From Aureispira sp050633105 (GTDB lineage Bacteria; Bacteroidota; Bacteroidia; Chitinophagales; Saprospiraceae), in NCBI GenBank assembly GCA_050633105.1, contig JBOEFW010000084.1, positions 35,597 to 99,596 on the forward strand: a stretch of 64,000 bases of DNA. The letters are read 5' to 3'. Position 1 is the first letter of the stretch. Every line of letters begins with the position of its first letter. Below the pieces are notes generated by a model that saw only the letters and a program-made list of their open reading frames with translations, was not told the DNA's origin and made no database searches. The position numbers and the translations under genes are program-made. Shown here piece after piece: positions 18,719 to 29,100 of this stretch.

Positions 18719-19591
18719 CTAGAAAACAACCCCTAAACGAAGAGCGATGTTATTCAACGCATTTCTAGGATTGCGCTCCTGTGTTTCTGAAATAGGGGAA
18801 TTGGCATTATCAGGAGACGTAAAAGCAATATTTCCACCAAAACCATTGGTAATATCAATGATACCGTGGTGAAAATAGATTCCTGCATAAATACGCAAAC
18901 CACCATCAGAATTAGGCTCGATTTCTACTCCCGCTCCCGCTCCTAAGCTCAATTGGAAAGGGGTTACATCTTGCCAAGTATTGCGCTCTGTTATGGATTC
19001 TGTTTCTTGTGGAATGCCATAACGTGCAGGGCTGTTATCATCTAAATAACCAGCAGCACTAGCATCAGGAGAAAAAATCTTAGCACCTGCTGTTACAGGA
19101 ACCATTAATTGGACAATTGGAATATGGAAGAAGGCGCGCATATAGCTATCCCCCAATTCGTTTGTTCTTAATTTTAATCCAACAGGGATCGCGACATAAT
19201 TAACACGGTGATTGATTTTAGTAAATGCCTGCATAGGGATTCCATCTGCACTTGCTGGAATATCACCATTGTTATTTCGGAACGCACTTCTGTTATCAAA
19301 TTGAGTATTGGGTAATAAAGTCCCTCCATATTTGTAAACCAATGTCCCTCCGTTATTGAGGTTAAAATCAGCTCCAAAGGTCAAGGCATAATTACCTGTT
19401 GCATCAAACTCATATGCTGCTTCTACTCCTAGTGCAGCTCCAAAATTAGCCCCTGCTGCTTCTACATTAGAGTAGTCACTGGTCAAAAATGAAAGAAATG
19501 GGTCCACATGTACCCCAAATTTAAGCCCTTGGGCTTCTGCACATACTACTTGTGCAAGTACGATCGTTATAATGGCAATTTTTCTTAACAT
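18719..19591 (-). CDS. Outer-membrane beta-barrel protein (PorT-like size and layout)
   Basis: 290 residues from the ATG at 19591, which starts the signal peptide (MLRKIAIITIVLAQVVCAEA; cut near 20-22). The mature part has alternating amphipathic strands (LKFGVHVDPFLSFL, FGAALGVEAAYEFDA, YALTFGADFNLNNG, VAIPVGLKLRTNE, NIALRLGVVF) ending in an aromatic C-terminal strand, as in small 8-10-strand barrels. It resembles generic PorT/OprF-like barrels of Bacteroidota; assignment to the T9SS component PorT is not secure. Divergent from gldB, which makes an envelope or motility role reasonable. Confidence 0.7.
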   Translation of the reverse strand: MLRKIAIITIVLAQVVCAEAQGLKFGVHVDPFLSFLTSDYSNVEAAGANFGAALGVEAAYEFDATGNYALTFGADFNLNNGGTLVYKYGGTLLPNTQFDNRSAFRNNNGDIPASADGIPMQAFTKINHRVNYVAIPVGLKLRTNELGDSYMRAFFHIPIVQLMVPVTAGAKIFSPDASAAGYLDDNSPARYGIPQETESITERNTWQDVTPFQLSLGAGAGVEIEPNSDGGLRIYAGIYFHHGIIDITNGFGGNIAFTSPDNANSPISETQERNPRNALNNIALRLGVVF

Positions 19592-19842
19592 AAGAATTCT
19601 TTTTGTAATGAAAGGGCACATTTTAGGTTTACAATCACCTTTGCGACCATTTCGCGATGATTAAATAGGTCTTTTTTGAGGCTATATCAATAGCATAAAC
19701 ATTGCTGACTGGATGGTCTATTTTTCAGAATAGACAAAAACAGAACAGTCATTTGTGTATCTTGTTGCCAAAGCTTTTGTATTATTTATAATACGCTTCT
19801 TTTGTCTGAATACACATTTCACAAAACAAAATCATAAACAAT

Positions 19843-20928
19843 ATGCAGACACCCAAAATAATGAATGCTTTTTTTCTTCTAAGCTTTCTTTCTGGGCTAT
19901 TTTCTTCTTGTGAATCTACTATAGTTGAAAAGCAATACCTCCCTAACACAGAAGGGGTTACCGCTAACATAGATCTTGTCCGCTTTGATCAAGCGTTTTT
20001 TAATTTGGACACGACTCAATTGGCAACTAGCCTAGGAAAACTACAAGAGCGTTATCCCGCATTCACAACAGGGTATTTGCAAAGTTTTCTAAATGCCTCT
20101 CTCAATCCTCGTGGTTTACAGCGAATACAAGGCTTCTTGCGACACCCCGATACGCGTTATACGTATGACACCATTCAGCAGGTTTTTGACAGTTTGCCAG
20201 AGGTGCAACAACAAATACAAGAACTGGCCACCCATTACAGCTATTATTTTCCCGAACAGCCTCCTTTGACAAAAGCCTATACGTATTTATCCGATTATCA
20301 TGGAGATCGTTTAGCGATTTTAGAATCAGGCCTTTTGGGGCTTCCTTTGGATATGGCTTTAGGAGCAGGCTATACGCCTTATGTTTTTCTAAAACTGCCT
20401 AATTACGACCAAAGAACCTGCACTAGAGAACATTTGGTTTCTAAAGCAGCTGATGCAACCGCACAGAATTTAATGATGCTATATGGCTCCTCTGGAGGCA
20501 CCCATTTATTGGATTTGATGCTTTACAATGGTAAAGTTTTTTATTTAGCCGATATCTTACTACCAAGTACAGCCGATAGTTTAAAGTTTGGGTTCTCTAG
20601 TCATCAAATGGATTACATGAAAAAAGGAGAGCTAAAGTTGTATGAATATTTGAGTAATGAGGAATTGATGTATGAAAGTGAAACCAAACGCATCAATAAA
20701 TTCATTACTAAAGGACCTTTCAAACCGCATTTAGATTTGCCTGGGAATAGTGGTTCTTGGTTAGGTTTTAAAATGGTACAATCATACATGGCAGAACTTC
20801 GCCAAGAATATAAAAAGGCACAACCTAACGCTAATCCACGCAGTATTGACATAGAAATTCTCCAAAAGATGCTCAAAGAGACGGATCCACAGCAATTTTT
20901 ATTGCATTACAAGCCCCCCAAACGCTAA
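19843..20928 (+). CDS. gldB: Gliding-motility lipoprotein GldB-like
   Basis: 361 residues. Signal peptide with lipobox GLFSSC, giving a lipidated Cys near residue 23. The body shows GldB landmarks: an opening IDLVRFDQAFFNLDTTQL followed by LQERYPAFTTGYL, a central region with AILESGLLGLPLDMALG, and a C-terminal NSGSWLGFKMVQSYM. Known: GldB is an essential lipoprotein of Bacteroidota gliding motility and T9SS function in Flavobacterium, with unknown biochemistry. ATG at 19843 or at the seventh codon (19861) both give a workable signal peptide. The family is recognised from memory, so some uncertainty remains. Confidence 0.75.
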   Translation: MQTPKIMNAFFLLSFLSGLFSSCESTIVEKQYLPNTEGVTANIDLVRFDQAFFNLDTTQLATSLGKLQERYPAFTTGYLQSFLNASLNPRGLQRIQGFLRHPDTRYTYDTIQQVFDSLPEVQQQIQELATHYSYYFPEQPPLTKAYTYLSDYHGDRLAILESGLLGLPLDMALGAGYTPYVFLKLPNYDQRTCTREHLVSKAADATAQNLMMLYGSSGGTHLLDLMLYNGKVFYLADILLPSTADSLKFGFSSHQMDYMKKGELKLYEYLSNEELMYESETKRINKFITKGPFKPHLDLPGNSGSWLGFKMVQSYMAELRQEYKKAQPNANPRSIDIEILQKMLKETDPQQFLLHYKPPKR

Positions 20929-20982
20929 GCGTAGTATTATAATACCAGCAAGTTTATTTCCTTGATCTAGTAAATGCCGAAG

Positions 20983-21043
20983 GCCTCACGAAGTAAACGC
21001 TGTAAGCCTCACGAAGTAAACGCTGTAAGCCTCACGAAGTAAA
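20983..21043. repeat. Tandem 23-bp repeat, 2.6 copies
   Basis: Unit GCCTCACGAAGTAAACGCTG plus TAA occurs at 20983-21005 and 21006-21028, and 15 nt of a third copy at 21029-21043. It lies in the intergenic region between gldB and psd. There is no spacer DNA, so it is not a CRISPR. Confidence 0.85.
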
Positions 21044-21069
21044 TACTCTATTTTTTATCTTAAGATTAC

Positions 21070-21099
21070 TTGTCTTCACCTACTTAAAAAGTATCTTTG
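21070..21099 (+). promoter_or_regulatory. Bacteroidota-type promoter of psd
   Basis: TTG (21070-21072), 19-nt spacer, then TATCTTTG (21092-21099), an exact TAnnTTTG -7 box. It would give a leader of about 85 nt before the psd start. Confidence 0.65.
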
Positions 21100-21190
21100 T
21101 TGCCTTTGGATGAAACTTTTACAAGAACATCTTTTCTAAACAGTTGTTATAAAAGTTGAAAAAGATCCAACCATTTTTGGCAACAATGCC

Positions 21191-21886
21191 ATGTACCATT
21201 TAATCGATTTTATGTTGCGTTTTCACAAAGAAGGAAATCCTTCTATTTTATTAGTAGGACTTATTGCCTTAGTGCTTGTACTTTCTGCACTGTTATTGGT
21301 ACCAAGTTCCCTCCTATTGGTTCAAGTGTTAATGATTACGCTTGCTGTAGTATTATTGGTGTTTATTTTGCAATTTTTCCGCAATCCCAAACGCCCTATT
21401 GCTACTTATGATAACAATATTATCTATGCCCCTGCTGACGGGAAAATCGTAGTGATTGAAGAGGCACAAGAGAATGAGTTTCTAAAAGAACCTTGTATTC
21501 AGGTTTCTATTTTTATGTCGCCACTCAATGTTCATGTCAATAGAAATCCCACTGATGGCAAAATCGCCTACAGCAAATACCACCCTGGTAAATTCTTGAT
21601 GGCTTGGAACCCCAAAGCTTCAACAGAGAACGAACGAACTACTGTGGCCTATGATTTGCATAATGGACAACGACTGGTCATGCGCCAAATCGCAGGTTTC
21701 TTAGCGCGTCGTATTGTCAACTACCTCAAAGCAGGAGATGAAGTACGCCAAGGGGAAGACATGGGCTTTATTAAGTTAGGCTCTAGAGTAGATTTATTTT
21801 TACCCTTAGATGCAACAATCAAGGTACAATTAGGGGACATGGTTGCTGGAAACACTGCTATTATTGCCCAATTAAAACAGGGTTAA
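21191..21886 (+). CDS. psd: Phosphatidylserine decarboxylase proenzyme, short form
   Basis: 231 residues, the size of the short bacterial/archaeal-type class. Two N-terminal membrane helices (about 15-60) are followed by RNPKRPIATYDNNIIYAPADGKIVVIEE and SIFMSPLNVHVNRNPTDG-type motifs. The autocleavage site is LGS (Gly197-Ser198) in KLGSRVDLFLP; cleavage creates a C-terminal alpha chain of about 34 residues with an N-terminal pyruvoyl group. Reaction: phosphatidylserine to phosphatidylethanolamine plus CO2 at the inner membrane. Preceded by its own promoter at 21070-21099. Confidence 0.92.
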   Translation: MYHLIDFMLRFHKEGNPSILLVGLIALVLVLSALLLVPSSLLLVQVLMITLAVVLLVFILQFFRNPKRPIATYDNNIIYAPADGKIVVIEEAQENEFLKEPCIQVSIFMSPLNVHVNRNPTDGKIAYSKYHPGKFLMAWNPKASTENERTTVAYDLHNGQRLVMRQIAGFLARRIVNYLKAGDEVRQGEDMGFIKLGSRVDLFLPLDATIKVQLGDMVAGNTAIIAQLKQG

Positions 21887-22130
21887 ACCACTGTTTTTGC
21901 TTAATCGTACACGCGTTAGAAGGACGATCGCGAAACGTTCATAACGTAATAACACCATACAGGAACAGCACTTTACAGTTGTTCTTCGTTAACCTATTAT
22001 TAGGATCAATACCGTGTCTTATTGTTATGTTAACAGTCACCCTAATTTGCATTATTATTGAAATTGTAGTAATTTGTGTTATACCACGTCTACTACATCT
22101 TTCTATTACAAACGTTTAATTCAATAAACT

Positions 22131-22547
22131 ATGAAAAATTTATTTTTGCTTTTTGTTCTTTTTGCTTTTGCTGCAGTAGGAACTGCTTCTGCCCAAGGTT
22201 GCCCACATGCTGCTGCTAAAGCTGCTGCTGCCAAAACAACAAAAACTTGTACAAAATCTAAAACGGCTACAGCTGCTACAGTAAGTACTGCAACTACAAC
22301 TAAAGCTTGTTGCAAATCTAAAACTGCTGGTAAAGCTTGTTCTAAGAGTGTAGCGGGTAAAGCTTGCTCAAAAAGCGCAGCTACACAAGAAGCTAAAGCA
22401 ACTGCTGTAAGCGGAAAAACGACTACAACTAAAGCTTGTTGCAAATCTAAAAAAGCTTGTACTAAAGCTAAAGCTGCTTCAGATGATAAATCAAGCGCTG
22501 CTGTTCCTACAACAAAAGCTAAAGCAACATTAGTAGCAGGGAAGTAA
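22131..22547 (+). CDS. Secreted Cys/Lys/Ala-rich repeat protein
   Basis: 138 residues. Clear signal peptide (MKNLFLLFVLFAFAAVGTASA). The mature part is almost entirely Ala, Lys, Thr, Ser and Cys with a repeated motif KACCKSK / KACSKS / KACTKAK; nine Cys residues in total. A 30-nt stretch is repeated exactly at 22293-22322 and 22422-22451, so the repeat has expanded at DNA level. No recognised family. The regularly spaced CC pairs suggest metal binding or disulfide cross-linking, and the charge suggests binding to acidic polymers; both are guesses. Ends before a strong terminator. Confidence 0.65.
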   Translation: MKNLFLLFVLFAFAAVGTASAQGCPHAAAKAAAAKTTKTCTKSKTATAATVSTATTTKACCKSKTAGKACSKSVAGKACSKSAATQEAKATAVSGKTTTTKACCKSKKACTKAKAASDDKSSAAVPTTKAKATLVAGK

Positions 22548-22595
22548 TTCTATCTACTTTTATACTAGAGAAGTTTTAAATAACTTCAAAGAGTT

Positions 22596-22632
22596 AAAAA
22601 TGCCTTTCTTAAATAGAAAGGCATTTTTTATT
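22596..22632 (+). terminator. Rho-independent terminator after the Cys/Lys-rich gene
   Basis: AAAAATGCCTTTCT (22596-22609) and AGAAAGGCATTTTT (22615-22628) form a perfect 14-bp stem with a 5-nt loop, then T-rich DNA. Confidence 0.85.
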
Positions 22633-22745
22633 TTTGTGTCGAGCATAGGGAAAAGTTAAATTGTAGGCTGTAACTTCGCGCCATCCCTACAGTGATTTTA
22701 TTTTATGTATGTTTTTATCCATCTAGTACTAACACACACTAACAC

Positions 22746-24770
22746 ATGAAATTTGAACTCCATTCCTCCTTTGAACCAACAGGTGACCAGCCACAAGCAA
22801 TTGCCAAACTAGTAGAAGGAATTGAATCCAATGAAAGAGCACAATGTTTATTGGGGGTTACAGGTTCAGGTAAAACCTTTACCATGGCCAATGTTATTGC
22901 AAAAACACAACGCCCAACCATTATTCTTTCTCATAATAAAACACTGACAGCACAGTTGTATGGAGAATTCAAACAGTTTTTTCCTGATAATTCGGTGGAG
23001 TATTTTGTTTCTTATTATGATTATTATCAACCAGAAGCCTATGTCGTAGCAACCAACACCTATATTGAAAAAGACTTGGCGATTAATGAGGAAATTGATA
23101 AACTGCGCTTGCGAACGACCTCTCAGCTGCTCTCTGGTAGACGAGATATTATTGTAGTCGCTTCTGTTTCTTGTATTTATGGTTTGGGCAATCCTGATGA
23201 TTATAAAAACAGCGTCATTCGATTAAAAACAGAACAAGTTCTCAGTCGAAATAAGCTGTTGTACATGTTGGTGGATAGTCTTTATTCTAGAACAGAAATT
23301 GAATTTACTAGAGGGACCTTCCGTGTTAGGGGCGATTCTGTTGATATCAATTTGCCCTATAGTGAGGATGGTTATAGAATTACTTTTTGGGGCGATGAAA
23401 TTGAAGAAATTGAGCGCATTGAAATTTCCTCTGGTAAAAGCATTGAGAAATTGGATGCCATTGCTATTTTTCCTGCTAATTTATATGTTGCACAGAAGGA
23501 CAAAATGCAAAGTATTATTCGTCATATTGAAGATGAATTGCATGAGCAAATTGAGTTTTTTAATGACGAGCACAAATACGAAGAAGGGCAACGCATTCAA
23601 GAGCGCGTTACCTTAGATTTAGAAATGATGCGCCAATTGGGTTATTGTTCTGGTATTGAGAATTATTCCCGCTTTTTTGATGGCCGCCAACCAGGGGCCC
23701 GTCCCTTTTGCCTATTGGATTATTTCCCAGATGATTATCTTATCATTATTGATGAGAGCCATGTAACTTTACCGCAATTTAGAGCCATGTATGGAGGGGA
23801 TCGTGCTAGAACGACCACTTTAGTAGAACATGGATTCCGCTTGCCTTCTGCTTATGATAATCGCCCGCTCAACTTTCCAGAATTCGAAAGTTTAACCAAT
23901 CAGGTGTTGTATGTAAGCGCCACTCCTGCTGATTATGAATTGCAACAAACAGAAGGCGCTATTATTGAACAAATCATTCGTCCAACAGGTTTGTTGGACC
24001 CCACTATTACGGTACGCCCTAGTATCAATCAAATTGACGACTTATTAGAAGAAATTGATAATTGTGTTAAGAATGATGAACGGGTATTAATTACCACCAT
24101 TACCAAACGTAGCTCTGAAGAATTATCAAAATACCTCTCTCGCCTTAACATCAAGTGCCAATACATTCACTCTGATATTGATACCTTAGAACGGGTAGAG
24201 ATTTTACGTGATTTACGCTTGGGAGTCTATGATGTTCTTATTGGGATTAATCTCTTAAGAGAAGGCTTAGATTTACCTGAGGTTGCACTAGTCGCCATTC
24301 TTGATGCCGATAAAGAGGGTTTCTTAAGAAATGAACGATCATTGACACAAACTTCTGGACGGGCCGCACGAAACTCTAATGGGCGAGTAATTATGTATGC
24401 GGATAAAATCACGCGCTCTATGAAAGCAACGATTGAGGAGTCTAGTCGTCGCCGAAAAATTCAGATGGCGTACAACAAAAAACATAATATCACTCCAAGA
24501 ACCATTAGCAAATCGAAGGAGGAAATCATGAAACAAACCGCTGTTGGTGGTAAGAAAAATTACTTGCAATCCGATGATTTGGCTAATAGTTTAGCGGCCG
24601 ATCCTGTTGTTCAATACATGGGCCCGGAACAATTAGAAAAAGCCATTAAACAATCCAAAAAGAAGATGCAAAGTGCTTCCAAAGATATGGACTTCTTAAC
24701 AGCTGCAGAACATCGCGATGAAATGTTAGCTTTAAAAGCATTATATGAAGAAAAGTTTGGGCAAAAATAA
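22746..24770 (+). CDS. uvrB: UvrABC system protein B
   Basis: 674 residues, normal for UvrB. Helicase motif I GVTGSGKTFTMANV; the beta-hairpin YYDYYQPEAY that clamps damaged DNA; motif II DESHVTLPQ; motif V/VI region LLREGLDLPEVALVAILDAD and QTSGRAARNSNG; C-terminal UVR domain (about 630-670, SKKKMQSASKDMDFLTAAEHRDEM) that contacts UvrC. Role: damage verification and handover to UvrC in nucleotide excision repair, cytoplasmic. Single gene; no SOS box sought with confidence in this phylum. Confidence 0.97.
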   Translation: MKFELHSSFEPTGDQPQAIAKLVEGIESNERAQCLLGVTGSGKTFTMANVIAKTQRPTIILSHNKTLTAQLYGEFKQFFPDNSVEYFVSYYDYYQPEAYVVATNTYIEKDLAINEEIDKLRLRTTSQLLSGRRDIIVVASVSCIYGLGNPDDYKNSVIRLKTEQVLSRNKLLYMLVDSLYSRTEIEFTRGTFRVRGDSVDINLPYSEDGYRITFWGDEIEEIERIEISSGKSIEKLDAIAIFPANLYVAQKDKMQSIIRHIEDELHEQIEFFNDEHKYEEGQRIQERVTLDLEMMRQLGYCSGIENYSRFFDGRQPGARPFCLLDYFPDDYLIIIDESHVTLPQFRAMYGGDRARTTTLVEHGFRLPSAYDNRPLNFPEFESLTNQVLYVSATPADYELQQTEGAIIEQIIRPTGLLDPTITVRPSINQIDDLLEEIDNCVKNDERVLITTITKRSSEELSKYLSRLNIKCQYIHSDIDTLERVEILRDLRLGVYDVLIGINLLREGLDLPEVALVAILDADKEGFLRNERSLTQTSGRAARNSNGRVIMYADKITRSMKATIEESSRRRKIQMAYNKKHNITPRTISKSKEEIMKQTAVGGKKNYLQSDDLANSLAADPVVQYMGPEQLEKAIKQSKKKMQSASKDMDFLTAAEHRDEMLALKALYEEKFGQK

Positions 24771-24906
24771 ATAATTTTTTTGTAGCTTTATATACTTTTG
24801 AATATACTTCTATTTAGTGCTTGTAATACGCACAAAAAGAATCCTCTCTCACCTTTGAGTTGATCTATTTAATAACTAGAGCACTCTACTTTATAAAAAT
24901 GAATCT

Positions 24907-25695
24907 ATGTTAAAAAGCGTTTTACTCCTATTCGCGCTCTCTATTGCAACCCTTTTAACAGCTCAACGCAGCAATTATGCTGTAGAAGTAGCTGCCTTTG
25001 CAGAGCCTGTTACCAATGGGCATTTTAAAGACATTAAGGGGGTCTATGAGACCTTAGATGTCAACTACATTTATCGGTATTACGTCGATGCTGCTAGTCG
25101 TTCTGACGCAGAAGATAAACAGAAAATGGTTGTCCAAGCTGGCTTTGTTAATGCCCGTGTAATTGATTTTAAAGCACTACAAGCACAATGCAATGCCACG
25201 TGTCAATATGTCGCCCCCAAGGCAACAGGCAATGCTATTCAGCCTTTTGTACCCAAAGAAGAAGTGGCGATTGTTAGCACCAATTTGCGTTGTATTTTCT
25301 TTGATTTTGATCGCTATTACTTGCGTTCAGATGCCAAAGAAGAATTGGATCGTTTAGCACAATTCATGCGTCAAGATCCTAGCTGCTCTGTCGATGTTAA
25401 TGGCCACACGGATGCGCGAGGGAGCCAAGAGTACAACACGCGATTGGCTAAGAAAAGAACAAGCGCTGCCAAAAAATATTTGATTAAATCAGGTATTGCA
25501 TCTTCTCGAATTACAGAAAAGACCTACGGAGAAAATGATCCAATTGCTCTTAACGAATTTGCTGACGGAAAAGATGCCACAACAGGAAGACAGTACAACC
25601 GTCGAGTAGCCTTTACTATTCGCGATAGCCAAGGTAAAGTAACTAGTGTTGTTAATGAAATACGAGTACCAGATGCCTTACAGAATGGCAAATAG
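24907..25695 (+). CDS. OmpA-family protein with SPOR-like N-terminal region
   Basis: 262 residues with a signal peptide (about 1-19). Residues 22-100 (YAVEVAAFAEPVTNGHF, then YIYRYYVDAASRSDAEDK and VVQAGFVNARVIDF) look like a SPOR domain in spacing of the aromatic and Gly residues. Residues 120-250 are a classical OmpA-C peptidoglycan-binding domain: IFFDFDRYYLRSDAKEELD, VNGHTDARGSQEYNTRLAKKR with the conserved Asp and Arg, and NRRVAFTI. Both domains bind peptidoglycan, so it is likely a periplasmic or outer-membrane-associated cell-wall tether. The SPOR call is by eye. Followed by a terminator. Confidence 0.82.
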   Translation: MLKSVLLLFALSIATLLTAQRSNYAVEVAAFAEPVTNGHFKDIKGVYETLDVNYIYRYYVDAASRSDAEDKQKMVVQAGFVNARVIDFKALQAQCNATCQYVAPKATGNAIQPFVPKEEVAIVSTNLRCIFFDFDRYYLRSDAKEELDRLAQFMRQDPSCSVDVNGHTDARGSQEYNTRLAKKRTSAAKKYLIKSGIASSRITEKTYGENDPIALNEFADGKDATTGRQYNRRVAFTIRDSQGKVTSVVNEIRVPDALQNGK

Positions 25696-25716
25696 TTCTT
25701 TTTTCAGAAAAAAAAG

Positions 25717-25757
25717 AAGAAGCTGTTAAGAAAAATTCTTGGCAGCTTCTTTTTTTT
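25717..25757 (+). terminator. Rho-independent terminator after the OmpA-family gene
   Basis: AAGAAGCTG (25717-25725) pairs with CAGCTTCTT (25743-25751), extended by A/T pairs, and is followed by a T run. Confidence 0.75.
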
Positions 25758-26016
25758 ACCTAAAAAAAATATCAGAAGGTAGTAAGACCATTAATCCCCT
25801 TGCTTGAAAAGACAATTCATTCAACCCACTATAAGAAACAAGAACTGTTCCCCAACCGCAATACTCGGTCAATTTTCTTTCAATTCAGAATCGCCCCCTC
25901 TATTATCCTCTTGTATTAGGTTTGCCTTTCGCCTTTAAAAAACTCCAACTTCCCTTATCAATCCACTCATTTTATTTTTTTTAGATAAATTGAATACTTT
26001 TTATGTATTAAAATCA

Positions 26017-26046
26017 TTGCAGGAATAAATTCTTATTCTATCTTTA
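26017..26046 (+). promoter_or_regulatory. Candidate promoter of the 1681-residue T9SS gene
   Basis: TTG (26017-26019), 19-nt spacer, TATCTTTA (26039-26046), one base off the TAnnTTTG consensus. Leader would be about 135 nt. Confidence 0.45.
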
Positions 26047-26080
26047 TAGTACCCACACAAATAAACCATACCGATAGAAG

Positions 26081-26099
26081 GCTCTGCACAGAGCTTTTT
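26081..26099 (+). promoter_or_regulatory. Small hairpin with T tract in the 5' leader
   Basis: GCTCTG-CA-CAGAGC (26081-26094), followed by TTTTTA, sits about 30 nt after the candidate transcription start and 90 nt before the start codon. It has the outline of an attenuator or a weak terminator of readthrough transcription. Confidence 0.4.
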
Positions 26100-26186
26100 A
26101 TTACTGGTTTTCCCCAACTTACGCCCCACAGTAGGAAGGTGAAACCAATCATTTGATTAGTTCACACTTTTAAATCCTTGTATTTT

Positions 26187-29100
26187 ATGTCTAAAATACT
26201 ACAAGGGGTACTGTGCCTACTCTTAGACTTTTTTTGGAGCGCCCCCAAAACAACTCAAGCACAATTTGATGTGCATCCTGATTCTTCTTTTTATACCTTT
26301 TTGGATTCTTTTTATCACTACCATCAAGAGGACAGCCTCGAAGGTGGATTGTATAACCAAGTTCGGCGGGATGTCATGACTTGGGGGACACGCCTTGCCC
26401 CAAGTGGCAACATGAGTAAGGCCACACAGGCTATAATGGCCTATACAAGTGCTTACAAGAATATAAGTGGCACAGCAAGTGCCACAGGCATTGTACTACC
26501 TCCTGTCTACAGCCCTGCTGTGCCTTGGCGCGAACTAGGACCATTGACAACTCCTGTTAATCATAGACATACAGGAATGGGGCAGATTCACCGAATTGCG
26601 TTTCATCCACAATATAATGGTACGAGTAATCAAACCCTTTATGCTGGATCTCATTATGGCGGATTGTATAGATCAGACAATGGAGGAGATAACTGGTACA
26701 ATTATCATACAGATAGAGGTTTGTCTATGACTTCTGTAGGCGGTATTGCCGTCTCCAATAACTATGTTTTCATTTGTACAGGGAATGGAGATTATGGCTA
26801 TGCCGATTATGGAGTTTCAGCCAATTATGAGCCATTGTCTTCTTTGCTCAACAATTACAATCCATTGCATACCCAAGGGGTCTACTACAATGTGCCAGGC
26901 ACAACAACTTGGCAAGACATGAATGGGAGTAGTGTCACCATGATTGATGGAAGCACCAAAACGAACCTCTTACAGGTTTTTGAGAACGGCGGAACCATGC
27001 GTAATATCATCGTGCATCCAACCAACGATAATATTTTGTACCTCGCCACCAGCCAAGGTATTTTCAAAACAACGGATAAAGGCGGACTCTGGCAACAGGT
27101 TTTAGTTGGGCCATCAAGTGGTGTAGGAACTTGGACACTCGACACCGAATGGCGTGGCCTAGAATTTAATCCACTCGATCCTTCTATTCTATACGCCAGT
27201 GGAAAGGAGGTCTATCGCTCTGATGATGGCGGGACTACTTGGGTGAGTCAGAACATCACCCCAACCGCTGGAAATCAAATAAAGCGTATTAATATTGCGT
27301 TGTCTATAGCTGACACGAGTAAACTTTATGCCTATTCGGTCTCTGATAATGTTTTAGAGACAGGTATCTACTTGTATGAGAATGGAAATTGGACATTTAT
27401 AAAACAACATTCCAGCGATAAAGCTAGTTTTAATGCGATTGCCGTCGCTCCCTCTGATCCTGATGTGGTTCATATTGGAGCTATACCGATAATCGGTGTT
27501 AGAAATGGTTCCTTAAGTACTGTTGGGGTTTTAGGTTCCTCCGATCATGATGATGTGCATGCCTTAGAATACCCACCCCATACGGATAGTTTTCTTTTTG
27601 TTGGAAATCATGGTGGCGTTGAAATTACTGGTAGGCATTTTACGTTCAATAATAGAAAATATACAGGTTTAGGAGTAGCCACCATCTGGTCGTTTGATGA
27701 CTGGGAAGGAAATGATAGTGTATTGGTCTTGGCGCTCCAAGACAATGGGATTTTTAATACCAATGACTATAGTGCAACTTGGGAGGGTAGTATAGAAAAA
27801 GAGGATGGATACAGTGTACGCCTTGATGATCATACAGGAACGGCCTATGCGATGTTTAATAACTATCAAGGCTTATATGATATCAATAACAAACTGGTCA
27901 AAAAAGCAGAAATAAATCCTACCAATACAGGGGTGTTAATCCCTTCAGATGATGGTTTAGTAGGAGGGCCTCCAATCAAAATACCCAATACCTTCCCAAT
28001 GGTGAACCATCCAAAGAATGAAATTGCTTATGTAGGATTTTCAGAATTGTATCAGCGAACAGTAGAAACCTATAATTATGATCCGACTCGTAATCTTCCT
28101 ACAATAGATTCTTTGTTGCTAGCACGCACGGTCTATAGTGCTCCTAGCGACACCGCCAACATTTTACGTGTAACCAACGCGCTTACTTGTACAGAAGTAG
28201 GGGGTGTAGTTGTAGGGGTAGCCCCAACTTTCACGCCTCATCCTGTTCTGTTTTGGGGGTGGAAAAGAGATACAATTTGTAGAATGATATCATCTCAAAC
28301 ATTGGCTAATTTTATGATGCCCTTAAAATCAGACCTTAAAAAACATAAGCCAACCCACTGGAACCGTCGTATTTTGGATATTGCCTTCTCCGAAGACGAC
28401 AGCACCAATTATACCTACTTGGCAACTCTAGGAGATGGTCGGAATAACAGACGAGCAGATTTTTATGTGAATGATGCCAATAGTATGGGCTGTGATACTT
28501 GTTTTGATATCAAGACCGCCAATATTCCAGTCAATCCTACGAGCACCACAGGTGACCCCAACCCCATTACAGGTATTGCTGTAGATCCTTTAAATGGACA
28601 ACGCGTTTGGATTAGCCTCTCTGGTTATGGGAGCGCCTACAAAGTGTACCACTCTCCTGATGCAGGGAATACATGGGTAAACTGGGATGATGCAGATGGC
28701 TCTTTAGCAGGGCTGAATCTACCTATTAATCATATGGTCTACCAGCGCGGCACCAATGACCGCTTATACATTGCCACCGATGCAGGGATTTATGTTCGAG
28801 AAGGACAGGGCAATTGGCTCCGCTATGGGGAGGAATTTCCAAATGTACGCGTGACGGAGCTAAAGATCAACTACTGTGTAGGCAAGTTGAGGGCGGCGAC
28901 CTTTGGCCGGGGCATGTGGGAAGCCGATTTATTACCAGCAGAAGACAACATTGCTTTTAGAAGTTTTAGAAGTGTAGACGCAAACGAGACGTGGACAACG
29001 AACAAGAATATGTCGAGAGACATTCGAGTCAAAGCAGGGGTGACACTTACGCTCAATAACATGACCTTGAACATGCCCAAGAATGGTTTGATTGTGGTAG

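Larger units (their letters stand above)
25758..26186. other. Leader region of the large BNR/beta-helix gene
   Basis: Gene-free, AT-rich. It contains a candidate promoter (26017-26046) and a small hairpin (26081-26094), listed separately; nothing else recognised. Confidence 0.5.

Noticed and set aside
20983..21043. Short repeats as a possible CRISPR
   Set aside because: Repeats are directly adjacent with no spacers and no cas genes are in the window.
22746..22921. Minus-strand short frame over the start of uvrB
   Set aside because: A shadow of the uvrB coding sequence with no independent support.
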